Origin: an uncultured Oscillospiraceae bacterium
GTDB taxonomy: Bacteria > Bacillota > Clostridia > Oscillospirales > Acutalibacteraceae
Length of the DNA: 64,000 nt
Reading direction: 5' to 3'
Assembly: GCA_900547105.1 (NCBI GenBank)
Contig: URFL01000004.1
Span: 124,001 to 188,000 of the forward strand
Shown: positions 42,001 to 50,000 of the stretch, in pieces
Position numbering within the stretch: position 1 is the first letter of the stretch
How the letters are laid out: every line of letters starts with the position of its first letter
Notes under the pieces: model-generated
What the model was told of the DNA's origin: nothing
Seen by the model: only the letters and a program-made list of their open reading frames with translations
Databases searched by the model: none
Made by a program: the position numbers and the translations under genes

Positions 42001-42907
42001 AAATGTGACCTATGCTTATGGCAACTATGTGATGGCATCCAATTTGGCGAACTCCGCCGGATTCCCTGCCGCCGCGTTCCAAACCACCAAAACCGGCTCG
42101 TTTATGGAGCCGCAGGATTGGATGATGGCGGACGGCAAGGTGTGGGTGCGGTACGCCACCACCCGCGAACTCGCCGATTTCCGCGATTTGTGGAAAGTGG
42201 CGGATGGCGACGCGATTTTTAGCTACGACACCGCTGTCAAAGCCGAGGGTGCTGCCTCGCTGAAACTGACCTATCAAAGCAACACCGCCGCTGTCACCCC
42301 TATCTGGGGCGACACCATCGACGGCAAAGAGGTCACCTTTGACGGCATACGCCGCAAGACCTTTGACAAGAGCCAATATCTGACCGTTTCGGTCAGCAAC
42401 CCCGACGATCGCGCGAAACAGCTGCAGCTGATCGTGGTATCGGGCGGCAAATCCTACACCGCATCGGTAGCGGGTTCCACCGAAACGACAGCCTTGCTGC
42501 CCGCCTCCTCCGGTTTTGCATCGTATGCGTTCCAGCTGCAAAAGCTGCAGGATGAAAACGGCAAGACCGTGACCAATGCGGCGGCGCTGCTGCAAAACCT
42601 GACCGAGCTGCGCTTTAGCGTGAACGATACCCAAGGCGGCACCGTGTATCTGGACGATGTGCAGCTGGGTATGACCGACGACACGCTTACTGCGCCGCAG
42701 CTGGGCGATATTGACCAGAACGGGGCGGTGACGGCGAGCGATGCGCTGCTGGCGCTGCAGCAGGCGACCGGTGCGACCCGCCTGTCCGGCACCGCGCTGA
42801 CGCTGGCGGATGTGGACGGCGACGGCACCGTTACCGTGGTGGACGCGCTGACCATTCTGCATTTCGCGGCGGGTAAGATCACCCGCTTCCCCGCGGAATT
42901 CGCCTAA
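39017..42907 (+). CDS. Secreted sialate O-acetylesterase-like protein with dockerin
   Basis: 1296 residues from ATG 39017; an ATG at 38996 is in frame but lacks a ribosome binding site. Signal peptide (cut near ATA-EG). Two tandem beta-domains (about 40-215 and 220-400) with shared phrases such as LALY(L/M)(N/D)(L/V)YIDN, a third partial unit to about 530, then the SASA esterase core: FSNVFGDHMLFQ, catalytic Ser in GELWVASGQSNME (about 637), VIHPTTKTPAANR near 905. A further binding-like domain (about 1055-1225) and a type I dockerin with DQNGAVTASDAL and DGDGTVTVVDAL end it. Predicted role: deacetylation of host or plant glycans outside the cell. Confidence 0.88.
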   Translation: MNKHFPKRLLAGWLCLLMLLSAFPAAFLATAEGEEAATSGYKVLQAMADDQTLPYTAASNWYRFRNTNLMLNQEVQAKFAAGEDNDLALYLNLYIDNKSNPGNLGTLTTTKPGNDRRIVLQSFDGKAYYEVVWFYPQMALKAGWNKLLLAFSTTKCEAAGAKLAQKNTITAAQTAARQTFDINFAGLGEDEQDYDIRLSNVALVDTSYDADGNLLKIIDPEAPAFKKLQDVADNRDFVYDAANKRFLTNAKVTYNSAVKSTSLDDLALYMDVYIDNANDPAYLNLFADTGDGQLALQYYDSVNNAYHEVRWRAKEQFAKVNWKKGWNRVLLGFSNTPNNSEVLAPFGIKDPLWDVEQSFQFRLNSLATDKDYTGFKIRLANICLVDTSYDAEHPEVGTMQEPEYRAVAVLNDRTAHLTASGTTYTVQKSGLSVDTSAMKKENLEIFANVYLPQASAVQSATVSLTTTDGKTLSWTPTGLKDGWNALALKLTNASPADAAVAGVSVFTLTVTSATAQDVRLGTAWLVNNLSSFSDTTLTFSNVFGDHMLFQRNKPINIWGKAARGDTVTATLTETASGKVAATATATAAQDDTFTVTLPAMEGSYTAYTLTIEDKDAIAVKATKTFTDVVIGELWVASGQSNMELTVERDRNATTILAQAAEAQNTNIRYLKERSWPYGDNVEHPLTPNFDIIDTYWGTAADTAKLKNVSSIGYQFAVQLQAELDMPVGIVSNASGGSRIDCWLSREAIDGDADVKALLQSRKEYYDDTNWPTANNRMSTLYNEIIGPLAGWEDGKGMQITGTLWYQGEASLAMNGNYDKLLELLQKDWSRTFGFTNEEMPLIYAHIAPHIYGAYISDQAQDMSRAWNAHQSSMAQVTLYDLPLTYQNGDGSLNSVIHPTTKTPAANRFYQAALDLQYGGTADATAPVYKSMTVLPTGRIRVTFDKVGSGLTVIGGGTDLHGFTIAGADGVFVNAKAEIVAPDTVEVWNERVTSPQNVTYAYGNYVMASNLANSAGFPAAAFQTTKTGSFMEPQDWMMADGKVWVRYATTRELADFRDLWKVADGDAIFSYDTAVKAEGAASLKLTYQSNTAAVTPIWGDTIDGKEVTFDGIRRKTFDKSQYLTVSVSNPDDRAKQLQLIVVSGGKSYTASVAGSTETTALLPASSGFASYAFQLQKLQDENGKTVTNAAALLQNLTELRFSVNDTQGGTVYLDDVQLGMTDDTLTAPQLGDIDQNGAVTASDALLALQQATGATRLSGTALTLADVDGDGTVTVVDALTILHFAAGKITRFPAEFA

Positions 42908-42974
42908 ACGCACGATATTCTGCTCTTCCGGTTCCCGAAAAAGGCTTTCGCCTTTTTCGGGAACCTTTTTTGCA
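42704..42974 (+). repeat. Dockerin-plus-terminator duplication, copy 1
   Basis: 271 bp covering the dockerin coding sequence, stop codon and terminator. The copy at 45252-45522 differs at only three positions: TAA versus TGA, and two changes in the terminator. The 201 nt of dockerin coding sequence are identical in both, so synonymous sites have not diverged. Confidence 0.95.
42930..42971 (+). terminator. Intrinsic terminator of the dockerin esterase gene
   Basis: A perfect 16-bp stem GGTTCCCGAAAAAGGC/GCCTTTTTCGGGAACC with a TTTC loop and T6. Nearly identical to the terminator at 45478-45519. Confidence 0.95.
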
Positions 42975-43010
42975 TTTACGCTTAAAAGTTGCAATAAAAA
43001 GCTGATGTCG

Positions 43011-43039
43011 TTGACAAGTATTGTGTCAAGTTGTATAAT
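43011..43039 (+). promoter_or_regulatory. Sigma-A promoter for the LRR-dockerin gene
   Basis: TTGACA (43011-43016), 17-nt spacer, TATAAT (43034-43039): perfect consensus hexamers and spacing. Confidence 0.92.
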
Positions 43040-43100
43040 ACAATTAAATTATAGCCGCATATATTTGCTGTCGATGGCTTTTTGCCACAGGAGGGGCTTT

Positions 43101-45455
43101 ATGAAAAAATGGGGATCGGTATTGCTGACAATGGTTTTGATGGTATCCATGTTTTTGATGGTTGCGTCCGCTGATACCACCAGTGGTGTCAGCGGCGACA
43201 TATCCTGGACAATGGATAATGGGGTACTGACAATTTCCGGCACCGGCGTTCTGGGCCCGGATGTAATGCTGACCGTCGGTGCATCCAACATCAAGCAGGT
43301 GGTGATCCAACCGGGTGTCACCGGCATCGGCGAACAGGCGCTATATGGTTGCTCGCAATTGACCGACATCCAGATTCCGGACAGCGTCACCTCGATTGGC
43401 GGCATGGCCTTTGCGGATTGCTCCAAGCTGGCAAACATTGTGCTGCCCGATTCACTCGACACACTTAAAGACATGGCATTTATGAGATGCGAAAGTCTTA
43501 CCGCCATTCGTATTCCGGTTGGCATCACCACTATCGAGGTCCGTACATTTGAGGATTGCACCAGCCTATCCAAAGTGGATATTCCCAATCGCGTCACCAT
43601 TATTGACTCGTGTGCTTTTAAAGGCTGCACCAGCCTAACGGACATTGTGATCCCAAAAGGGGTCACGCATATTGTGGGCGGGGCGTTTCAAGACTGCTCC
43701 TCTTTACAAAATCTTTCCTTACCTGCGGGACTCACGGCGATAAGGAGCTCTCTTTTCCAAGGCTGCACCAGCCTTACGGAGGTGGGCATTCCCGCCTCGG
43801 TCACGAGCATAGAGCAGGACGCGTTTCGCAATTGCACATCGTTAAACCAGGTAACGTTACCGAAAGCGCTGCAAACGATCGAGCAAGATGCCTTTGCCAA
43901 CACGGGACTGTTCAACAGCCCCGCCAACTGGGTGGACGGAGCGCTGTACATCGATGGCTGGTGCATCAAAGCGGATACTTCTGTTTTAAGTGAAAATTAC
44001 GTCATCAAACCCGGCACCAAAGGTATTGCCGACTACGCGTTTGCCGATTGTACCCATTTGGCAACCATCAGTATCCCGGGCAGTGTGCAGGGCATCGGTA
44101 CCGGGTCTTTTTCCGGCTGTATCGATCTGACCCGCGCCACCCTCGGCGAGGGAATCGCCCGCATCGGCGCGTCAGCGTTTGAAAACTGTACCAACCTGAC
44201 CGAGCTGAATATTCCGCAAAGCGTTAGTGAAGTCGGCTGTAGTGCTTTTGAATCGACCGGATTTTATAACCAAAAGAGCCATTGGAGCAAAGGAATTCTC
44301 TATTGGGACAACTGGGTCATCCATTCCCGACCGGACGATGTCATCGGGGAACTGACAATAAAAAGCGGCACGAGAGGTATCGCGGGTGATGCTTTTTCCA
44401 ACTGCCGCGAGATTACCGGTGTGACCCTCCCGCAAGGCATCCGCACCATCGGCAGCAGCGCATGGGATGGCTGCACCCAAATAAGACATATTAACTTGCC
44501 AAACAGCATCACCTTCATCGGTTCTTTCGCTTTCTATGATTGCCATGCTTTGACCGATGTTGTGCTCCCCTATTCCTTGCGGCAGATCGGGCGCAGCACC
44601 TTTGCGGATTGCTTTTCACTGGTCAGTGTGACCCTTCCCCGCACCCTCACCAGCATCGGCGACTACGCCTTTTCCGATTGCGTTGCACTCGAAAGCATCG
44701 ATATTCCCGAAAAGGTAACCAAAATCGGGAACGGCGCTTTTAGCAATTGTTGCTCTTTGACCAGCATTGTGATTCCGCCGAATTTGACAGCCATTCAATC
44801 CGGCACATTTTCCGGCACAGGCTTGTCCTCTGTCGTGATCCCGGATAAGGTCACATCCATCGGAATCAAAGCCTTTTCTGATTGCGCACAGTTGTCCAGC
44901 ATCCAATTGCCGGACAGTATCACGCAAATTGACATTGGCGCGTTTTCGCTTTGTACCAAGTTGTCTGCCATCCGGTTGCCCAGCCGGTTGACCCGCCTTT
45001 CGGCGGCCGTCTTTTCGCACTGCGAATCGCTCACCGACATCACCATTCCTATGGGTGTCACCCGCATCGACGGCAACGCGTTCGGCCAGTGCTACCGGCT
45101 GACCTCCCTGCGGGTTCCCGACAGCGTTCGCTTCATTGGAGAATACGCCTTTAACGGCACGTCGGTGACCATTTATACCACAGAGGGATCAGCAGCGCAG
45201 GCTTACGCCAAGGCGTACAATCTGCCCTACGTTCTTTACCAAACCAGCCCCGGCGATATTGACCAGAACGGGGCGGTGACGGCGAGCGATGCGCTGCTGG
45301 CGCTGCAGCAGGCGACCGGTGCGACCCGCCTGTCCGGCACCGCGCTGACGCTGGCGGATGTGGACGGCGACGGCACCGTTACCGTGGTGGACGCGCTGAC
45401 CATTCTGCATTTCGCGGCGGGTAAGATCACCCGCTTCCCCGCGGAATTCGCCTGA
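43101..45455 (+). CDS. Secreted BspA-type leucine-rich-repeat protein with dockerin
   Basis: 784 residues from ATG 43101, with AGGAGGGG upstream; the longer ORF covers the promoter. Signal peptide (cut near VASA-DT). Residues about 60-700 are LRR_5 (BspA/TpLRR) repeats of about 23 residues, pattern 'IGxxAFxxCxxLxxIxIPxxVTxI', roughly two dozen copies with two interruptions (near 270-310 and 395-430). Residues 717-784 are a type I dockerin identical to that of the preceding gene. LRR_5 proteins bind host matrix or other cells; a dockerin on one is unusual and implies docking onto a cohesin-bearing surface. Confidence 0.9.
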   Translation: MKKWGSVLLTMVLMVSMFLMVASADTTSGVSGDISWTMDNGVLTISGTGVLGPDVMLTVGASNIKQVVIQPGVTGIGEQALYGCSQLTDIQIPDSVTSIGGMAFADCSKLANIVLPDSLDTLKDMAFMRCESLTAIRIPVGITTIEVRTFEDCTSLSKVDIPNRVTIIDSCAFKGCTSLTDIVIPKGVTHIVGGAFQDCSSLQNLSLPAGLTAIRSSLFQGCTSLTEVGIPASVTSIEQDAFRNCTSLNQVTLPKALQTIEQDAFANTGLFNSPANWVDGALYIDGWCIKADTSVLSENYVIKPGTKGIADYAFADCTHLATISIPGSVQGIGTGSFSGCIDLTRATLGEGIARIGASAFENCTNLTELNIPQSVSEVGCSAFESTGFYNQKSHWSKGILYWDNWVIHSRPDDVIGELTIKSGTRGIAGDAFSNCREITGVTLPQGIRTIGSSAWDGCTQIRHINLPNSITFIGSFAFYDCHALTDVVLPYSLRQIGRSTFADCFSLVSVTLPRTLTSIGDYAFSDCVALESIDIPEKVTKIGNGAFSNCCSLTSIVIPPNLTAIQSGTFSGTGLSSVVIPDKVTSIGIKAFSDCAQLSSIQLPDSITQIDIGAFSLCTKLSAIRLPSRLTRLSAAVFSHCESLTDITIPMGVTRIDGNAFGQCYRLTSLRVPDSVRFIGEYAFNGTSVTIYTTEGSAAQAYAKAYNLPYVLYQTSPGDIDQNGAVTASDALLALQQATGATRLSGTALTLADVDGDGTVTVVDALTILHFAAGKITRFPAEFA

Positions 45456-45522
45456 ACGCACGATATTCTGCTCTTCCGGTTCCCGAAAAAGGCTCTCGCC
45501 TTTTGCGGGAACCTTTTTTGCA
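45252..45522 (+). repeat. Dockerin-plus-terminator duplication, copy 2
   Basis: Second copy of the 271-bp unit at 42704-42974, three mismatches, none in the dockerin coding part. The flanking sequences on both sides are unrelated. Confidence 0.95.
45478..45519 (+). terminator. Intrinsic terminator of the LRR-dockerin gene
   Basis: Copy of the upstream terminator with two changes: a loop change (TCTC) and a stem T-to-G leaving one mismatch. T6 follows. Confidence 0.9.
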
Positions 45523-45550
45523 CAAATGCAACCGGAAACCGCTGCACCGA

Positions 45551-45579
45551 TTGACATTACCCGCAAAATCCGGTATGAT
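45551..45579 (+). promoter_or_regulatory. Sigma-A promoter for the GLUG/Ig-like surface protein
   Basis: TTGACA (45551-45556), 17-nt spacer, TATGAT (45574-45579). Confidence 0.85.
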
Positions 45580-45647
45580 GAAGATAGGTATACACCAAAG
45601 GACGGCGTACCGTTCCCTTGGTGGCAATAAGAAAGGAAGTACCGCGG

Positions 45648-47675
45648 ATGAAAACAAAGATGCGCCGCATAGTGGCGGCTTTTCTTTCGGTTTTGATGAT
45701 CGGCACGGCGGTGCCCGCGCTGTCCATAACCGCTGCCGCTGCCACGGATTTTAAGGCGGAGGGATACACTCCCATTCGCACCGCCGACGAGTTGAGCCGG
45801 TTGGTGCGGCAGGATTTGAACGGCAAATATTATCTGGCGGAAGATATCGTGTTCAAAGCCTCGGACTTTGAAAAACGGGGCGCCTTTTATAACGAGGGTG
45901 CCGGTTGGCTGCCGCTCGGCTCTACCTATGCCAAACGCTTCACCGGTGTGTTTGACGGCAACGGCCACACCATCAGCGGGTTGAAGGTGTCCATTGCGGT
46001 GGGCGACAGCGACTCGGCTTATGCGGGCTTGTTCGGATACAGCTCCGGCAAGATCAGCAATGTGACGCTGCTGAACGCCAGCGTGCAGATCAAAGACAGC
46101 ACCTTCGGCTATGCCGGGGCGCTGGTTGGCGCGGCGGCAGGCACGATTTCGCATTGCTATGTGCGCGCCGGGTCGGTTTCGGTCACCAACGCCAAAACCT
46201 CCGCCAACGCCGGCGGGCTGGTCGGGCGGATGTACGCCGGTACCATTTCCGAATGTTACAGCAGCGCAGCGGTCAGCGCCAGCGGCACCATGGCGGTCGC
46301 CGGCGGGCTGGCTGCCCAAAGCAACGCCACCATGAGCAGTGTTATGAACCAAGGCAACGCCACCGCGAAATCGCCCAAGGGGGATGCCACCGCCGGCGGT
46401 ATCGCGGGCATCAACGACGGCACCATCTCGAACGCGGTGAACAAAAGCGGCGTGCAGGCGACCGCCGGCGCGGACGCATATGCGGGCGGGCTGGTCGGTG
46501 CCAACCGCGCTTCGTTGAAGCAAGCGGTCAATCTGGGAGCGGTCAAAGCCACCGCGAAATCGCACCTGTTTGGCGGCGCGGTCGCCGGTCAATGCTCCGG
46601 CGGCACACTCGCGAGCTGCTATTATCTGAACTCTACCTACAACAAGGCGGTTTCCGATTCCAAACAGACCGCCACCGGGTTGTCGACGGCGCAGCTGGCG
46701 GACGCCAGCCTGTTCGCCGGGTTGGATTTCAACAAGGTATGGACCATCGACAAGAACGAACCGGCGCTGCGCAGCATGACAAAGCTGCCGGTGGCGGTGA
46801 CCGGCATCAGCATCACCAAGCAGCCGAAGAAAACGGAGTATATCGAGGGACAAAAGCTGGACACCACCGGCATGGTCGTGGTAGCCCGCTATGAGGACGG
46901 CACCCAAAAGACGCTGGGCGAAGAGGATTATGTGCTGACCGGATACGACAACACCTCCCCCGGCAAAAAGACGCTGACCATCTCCTACAGCGGACACACC
47001 GCTACGTTGCAGGTCACGATTGCGCAAAAAGTGCTCACCGGTATCAGCATCCACACGCTGCCCAGCCGCGTGGTGTTCGGGCTGGGCGAAGAGCTGGATG
47101 TGTCCGGCGGGCTGATTTCGGCGGAATACAACAATGGGATTCCGGTGCTGTACACCATGACGACCGAGATGGTGAGCGGCTACAACAATAAAAAACTCGG
47201 CAAGCAGACGCTGACCGTGACTTTCCACGGCAAAAAAGCCACCTTTGACATCACCATGCAAAAGGATCCGCCCCCCACCACCAAGGCGGCTTCCACCACT
47301 GCGGTGACCGGCGTTGACCCGAATGTGTCGCTGCCGGGCGGCGATGCGGCGGAGGATCCGTTTGATGATTCTCCCAGCAAAAACAGCGCCGAAATGGTGA
47401 CCACCCGCCAAAACGGCGAAGCGGTTTCCGGCAGCTCCTCCTCCCCCATCTGGGTGGCGCTGGTGCTGGTCGCGGTCGCGTTGCTGGCGGCCGGCGGCGT
47501 GGTATTGTTCGGCATGCAGCGTTCCGGCAAGCTGGCGCTGCACACCGAGGCACGCCACGGCAAGCACCATCCACTGGATCAGCCGGACGCCCCCGCTGAC
47601 GGCGCAGGCACACCTCCTGCTGCCGACGAAAATGCGTCCGACAGTGATGATAGCCACACACCTCCGCAGGCATAA
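45648..47675 (+). CDS. Membrane-anchored surface protein with GLUG and Ig-like repeats
   Basis: 675 residues from ATG 45648 (AAAGGAAG upstream). Signal peptide (cut near AAA-ATD). Region about 50-370 has GLUG-type repeats (AGLFGYSSGKISNVTL, AGGLVGRMYAGTISECYS), forming a beta-helix-like fold. Two Ig-like domains (about 383-465 and 468-545) start VTGISI and LTGISI. A Thr/Pro linker, one membrane helix (about 602-622) and a hydrophilic acidic, Pro-rich tail of about 50 residues follow. No LPxTG or dockerin. Likely an adhesin or glycan-binding protein held by its helix; the unusually long cytoplasmic tail is of unknown use. Confidence 0.85.
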   Translation: MKTKMRRIVAAFLSVLMIGTAVPALSITAAAATDFKAEGYTPIRTADELSRLVRQDLNGKYYLAEDIVFKASDFEKRGAFYNEGAGWLPLGSTYAKRFTGVFDGNGHTISGLKVSIAVGDSDSAYAGLFGYSSGKISNVTLLNASVQIKDSTFGYAGALVGAAAGTISHCYVRAGSVSVTNAKTSANAGGLVGRMYAGTISECYSSAAVSASGTMAVAGGLAAQSNATMSSVMNQGNATAKSPKGDATAGGIAGINDGTISNAVNKSGVQATAGADAYAGGLVGANRASLKQAVNLGAVKATAKSHLFGGAVAGQCSGGTLASCYYLNSTYNKAVSDSKQTATGLSTAQLADASLFAGLDFNKVWTIDKNEPALRSMTKLPVAVTGISITKQPKKTEYIEGQKLDTTGMVVVARYEDGTQKTLGEEDYVLTGYDNTSPGKKTLTISYSGHTATLQVTIAQKVLTGISIHTLPSRVVFGLGEELDVSGGLISAEYNNGIPVLYTMTTEMVSGYNNKKLGKQTLTVTFHGKKATFDITMQKDPPPTTKAASTTAVTGVDPNVSLPGGDAAEDPFDDSPSKNSAEMVTTRQNGEAVSGSSSSPIWVALVLVAVALLAAGGVVLFGMQRSGKLALHTEARHGKHHPLDQPDAPADGAGTPPAADENASDSDDSHTPPQA

Positions 47676-47700
47676 CCCAGCCACATAACGCATAAGGTCA

Positions 47701-47736
47701 GCGACCTTTCGATATTCCATCGAAAGGTCGCTTTTT
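47701..47736 (+). terminator. Intrinsic terminator
   Basis: A perfect 13-bp stem (47701-47713 with 47719-47731) with loop ATTCC, then T5. Confidence 0.92.
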
Positions 47737-47749
47737 CGTGGGCAAAGCG

Positions 47750-47778
47750 TTGCAAAACGGGCGCTATTGGTGTATACT
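47750..47778 (+). promoter_or_regulatory. Sigma-A promoter for the teichoic-acid-type operon
   Basis: TTGCAA (47750-47755), 17-nt spacer, TATACT (47773-47778). Confidence 0.8.
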
Positions 47779-47839
47779 AGGCAATAGAAATTGCACCGCC
47801 GGTGGCTTTGCCGGCGATTTGGATAACGGGAGGGATCGC

Positions 47840-49105
47840 ATGGATCTGCGCCGCTTTGGAAAAAGTCTAGCTTCGCGCTGCAAGCCGTTGTTTCGGCTGT
47901 TGTACGGCGTGCGCACGCTGCAGCAGCGGATGCTGATGTGGGTGAATTGCCGGCGGCATCCCATTGATCCGCATTTGGTGGTGTTCGATGCATTCCAGTA
48001 TCGACATTACAGCGACAGCCCCAAGGCGCTGTATCTGGCGTTGATGCAGGAGGAGCCATACGCAGAGTTCCACAGCGTGTGGGTGCTGCGCGACCCGGAC
48101 GCGCTGGCGGACAAGCCCGATTTGCCGCGTACCCGCATCGTGCGCTACGACACGCCGGATTATCGCCGCGCGATGGCGAGCGCGCGCTATATCGTCACCA
48201 ACTCGATGATGCCGCCGTTTTGGAAGATACGGCGCGGACAAACGCTGATCCAAACCTGGCACGGCACTCCGCTGAAACGGCTGGGATGCGATATCGCGAC
48301 CGATTGCAACAAGTTCGACACGGTGCAGGAGATGCACCACCGCTACCGCACCCAAGCCCGCCAGTTTTCGTATCTGCTCTCCCCCTCCGCCTTTTGCAGC
48401 GAAAAGCTGACCTCGGCGTTTGACCTGCGCGCGCTGCACAAAGAGGACATTCTGGTGGAAGAGGGATACCCCCGCAACGACCGGTTGTATACCTGGACCC
48501 CGGAGCAGGCACAGGCGATCCGGCAGCGGCTGGGGATTCCGGCGGGGAAACGGGTAGTGCTGTACGCCCCCACTTTCCGCGACAACCAGCAGCAGGGGCA
48601 GGAATATGTCTACACGCCGCAGGTGGATTTTGAGCAGCTGGTGGAAGCGTTCGGTGACGAGGTGGTTTGGCTGTTCCGCGCGCACTATTTCGTGTCCAGC
48701 CGGTTTGATTTCGACCGTTTTAGCGGTCGGGTGCTGGATGTGTCCGGTGTGGAGGATATCAACGACCTATACATCATCAGCGATCTGCTGATGACCGATT
48801 ATTCCAGTGTGTTCTTCGACTATGCCAATTTGCGGCGGCCAATGTTGTTTTATATGTATGACCGCGAGGAATATCAGCACCAGCTGCGGGATTTTTATCT
48901 GGATTTGGACGAGCTGCCCGGTCCGATCGTGCAAACGCAGCAGGAGCTGGTACCCACGCTGCAAGGCTTGCTACAATCGTTCACACCGGACGAGCGGTAC
49001 ACCGCCTTTTGCGACCGGTTCACCTATCGGGACGACGGCAGCGCGTCGTCGCGGGTATGGGCTGAGATTTTCCGCCGGGAACAGGCGAAACGCAAAGCGC
49101 TCTAG
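47840..49105 (+). CDS. CDP-glycerol:poly(glycerophosphate) glycerophosphotransferase-like (TagB/TagF family)
   Basis: 421 residues from ATG 47840 (GGGAGG upstream). Family motifs: QTWHGTPLKRLGCD (about 142-155), PRNDRL and VVLYAPTFRDN (about 235), VWLFRAHYF (about 275) and TDYSSVFFDYANLRRPMLFY (about 320-340). These enzymes add glycerol-phosphate units from CDP-glycerol to a lipid-linked carrier at the inner membrane face. Followed by the ABC exporter pair, as in wall teichoic acid loci. Whether it primes or polymerises is not decidable here. Confidence 0.9.
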   Translation: MDLRRFGKSLASRCKPLFRLLYGVRTLQQRMLMWVNCRRHPIDPHLVVFDAFQYRHYSDSPKALYLALMQEEPYAEFHSVWVLRDPDALADKPDLPRTRIVRYDTPDYRRAMASARYIVTNSMMPPFWKIRRGQTLIQTWHGTPLKRLGCDIATDCNKFDTVQEMHHRYRTQARQFSYLLSPSAFCSEKLTSAFDLRALHKEDILVEEGYPRNDRLYTWTPEQAQAIRQRLGIPAGKRVVLYAPTFRDNQQQGQEYVYTPQVDFEQLVEAFGDEVVWLFRAHYFVSSRFDFDRFSGRVLDVSGVEDINDLYIISDLLMTDYSSVFFDYANLRRPMLFYMYDREEYQHQLRDFYLDLDELPGPIVQTQQELVPTLQGLLQSFTPDERYTAFCDRFTYRDDGSASSRVWAEIFRREQAKRKAL

Positions 49106-49130
49106 ACAAATGCCGCCAAGTGTGGTATGA
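49103..49130 (+). promoter_or_regulatory. Possible internal promoter before the ABC permease
   Basis: TAGACA (49103-49108), 16-nt spacer, TATGAT (49125-49130), overlapping the preceding stop codon. Confidence 0.45.
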
Positions 49131-49186
49131 TGAGCGCGTTGCCTATTTTTGGTTTTCCCAATTAACAGCAATAGGAGAGTTTGCTT

Positions 49187-49990
49187 GTGAATCGCTTTAT
49201 CAAGGATATGAAAAAGTATATGCCCTACGCCAAGTATTCGGCGCGTTCGCAACTGAAAGCGGAAGTCGCGGGCTCGCATCTGAACTGGTTGTGGTGGATT
49301 TTGGAGCCGGTGTGCTTCATGCTGGTATACACGCTGGTGTTCGGCGTGATCATGCCCCGCAAGATCGACAACTTTTCCATCTTTATCTTCATCGGTTTGA
49401 CGCTTTGGAATATGTTCAACAAAACGGTGACCAACAGCGTGCGTATTGTGAAGATGAACAAAAGCGTGGTATCCAAAATCTACTTACCCAAGTACATTTT
49501 GGTACTGACGCGGCTGTTTGTGAATATGTTCAAATCGGTGATCCAGCTCATCATCGTGGCGGTGATGATGCTGATCTACCGCGTGCCGGTCACCATCCAT
49601 ATATGGAATGTGATCCCCGCCTTTTTGATCATGGCGGTCATCACCTTTGGTTTTTCCACCATCATGATGCATTTTGGCGTGTTTGTGGAGGATCTGGAAA
49701 ACATCGTGCGGGTGGTGCTGCAGCTGGTGTTTTATATGTCCGGTATCTTCTTCGATCTGGTATACAGCTTGAATCACAGCGCGTTCAAGGCGTTCACCAC
49801 CTATGTGCTGCGCTGCAACCCGATCGCGTTTTTCAGCTATCTGTGCCGCCGTGTGGTGCTGGAGGGCAAAGCGCCCTTCGCTGTGGACTACATCACCATG
49901 GGGCTGTGGGCTGTGGTAGGCGTCGGCTTGGTGGCGCTGGGCGTGCGCCTGGTCTACAAATACGAAAACAGCTACGCCAAAATCATTTAG
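49187..49990 (+). CDS. ABC-2 polysaccharide/teichoic acid export permease (TagG-like)
   Basis: 267 residues from GTG 49187 (9 nt after AGGAG; TTG 49181 is too close). Six membrane helices of the ABC2_membrane type; the N-terminal NWLWWILEPVCFMLVYTLVFGVIM and FNKTVTNSVRIVKMNKSVVSKIYLPK are typical of TagG/RfbA permeases. With the ATPase 10 nt downstream it would flip an undecaprenyl-linked polymer across the membrane. Confidence 0.9.
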   Translation: MNRFIKDMKKYMPYAKYSARSQLKAEVAGSHLNWLWWILEPVCFMLVYTLVFGVIMPRKIDNFSIFIFIGLTLWNMFNKTVTNSVRIVKMNKSVVSKIYLPKYILVLTRLFVNMFKSVIQLIIVAVMMLIYRVPVTIHIWNVIPAFLIMAVITFGFSTIMMHFGVFVEDLENIVRVVLQLVFYMSGIFFDLVYSLNHSAFKAFTTYVLRCNPIAFFSYLCRRVVLEGKAPFAVDYITMGLWAVVGVGLVALGVRLVYKYENSYAKII

Positions 49991-50000
49991 GAGCGCCGAT

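Noticed and set aside
38912..42994. A 1360-codon open frame on the minus strand
   Set aside because: It is antisense to the dockerin esterase gene. The GC-rich coding bias leaves few stop codons on the other strand; the product is His/Gln/Arg-rich with no domain, signal or ribosome binding site.
45189..48059. A 956-codon open frame on the minus strand
   Set aside because: Antisense to the LRR end, the GLUG/Ig gene and the TagF-like start; it crosses terminators and promoters and has no recognisable domain.
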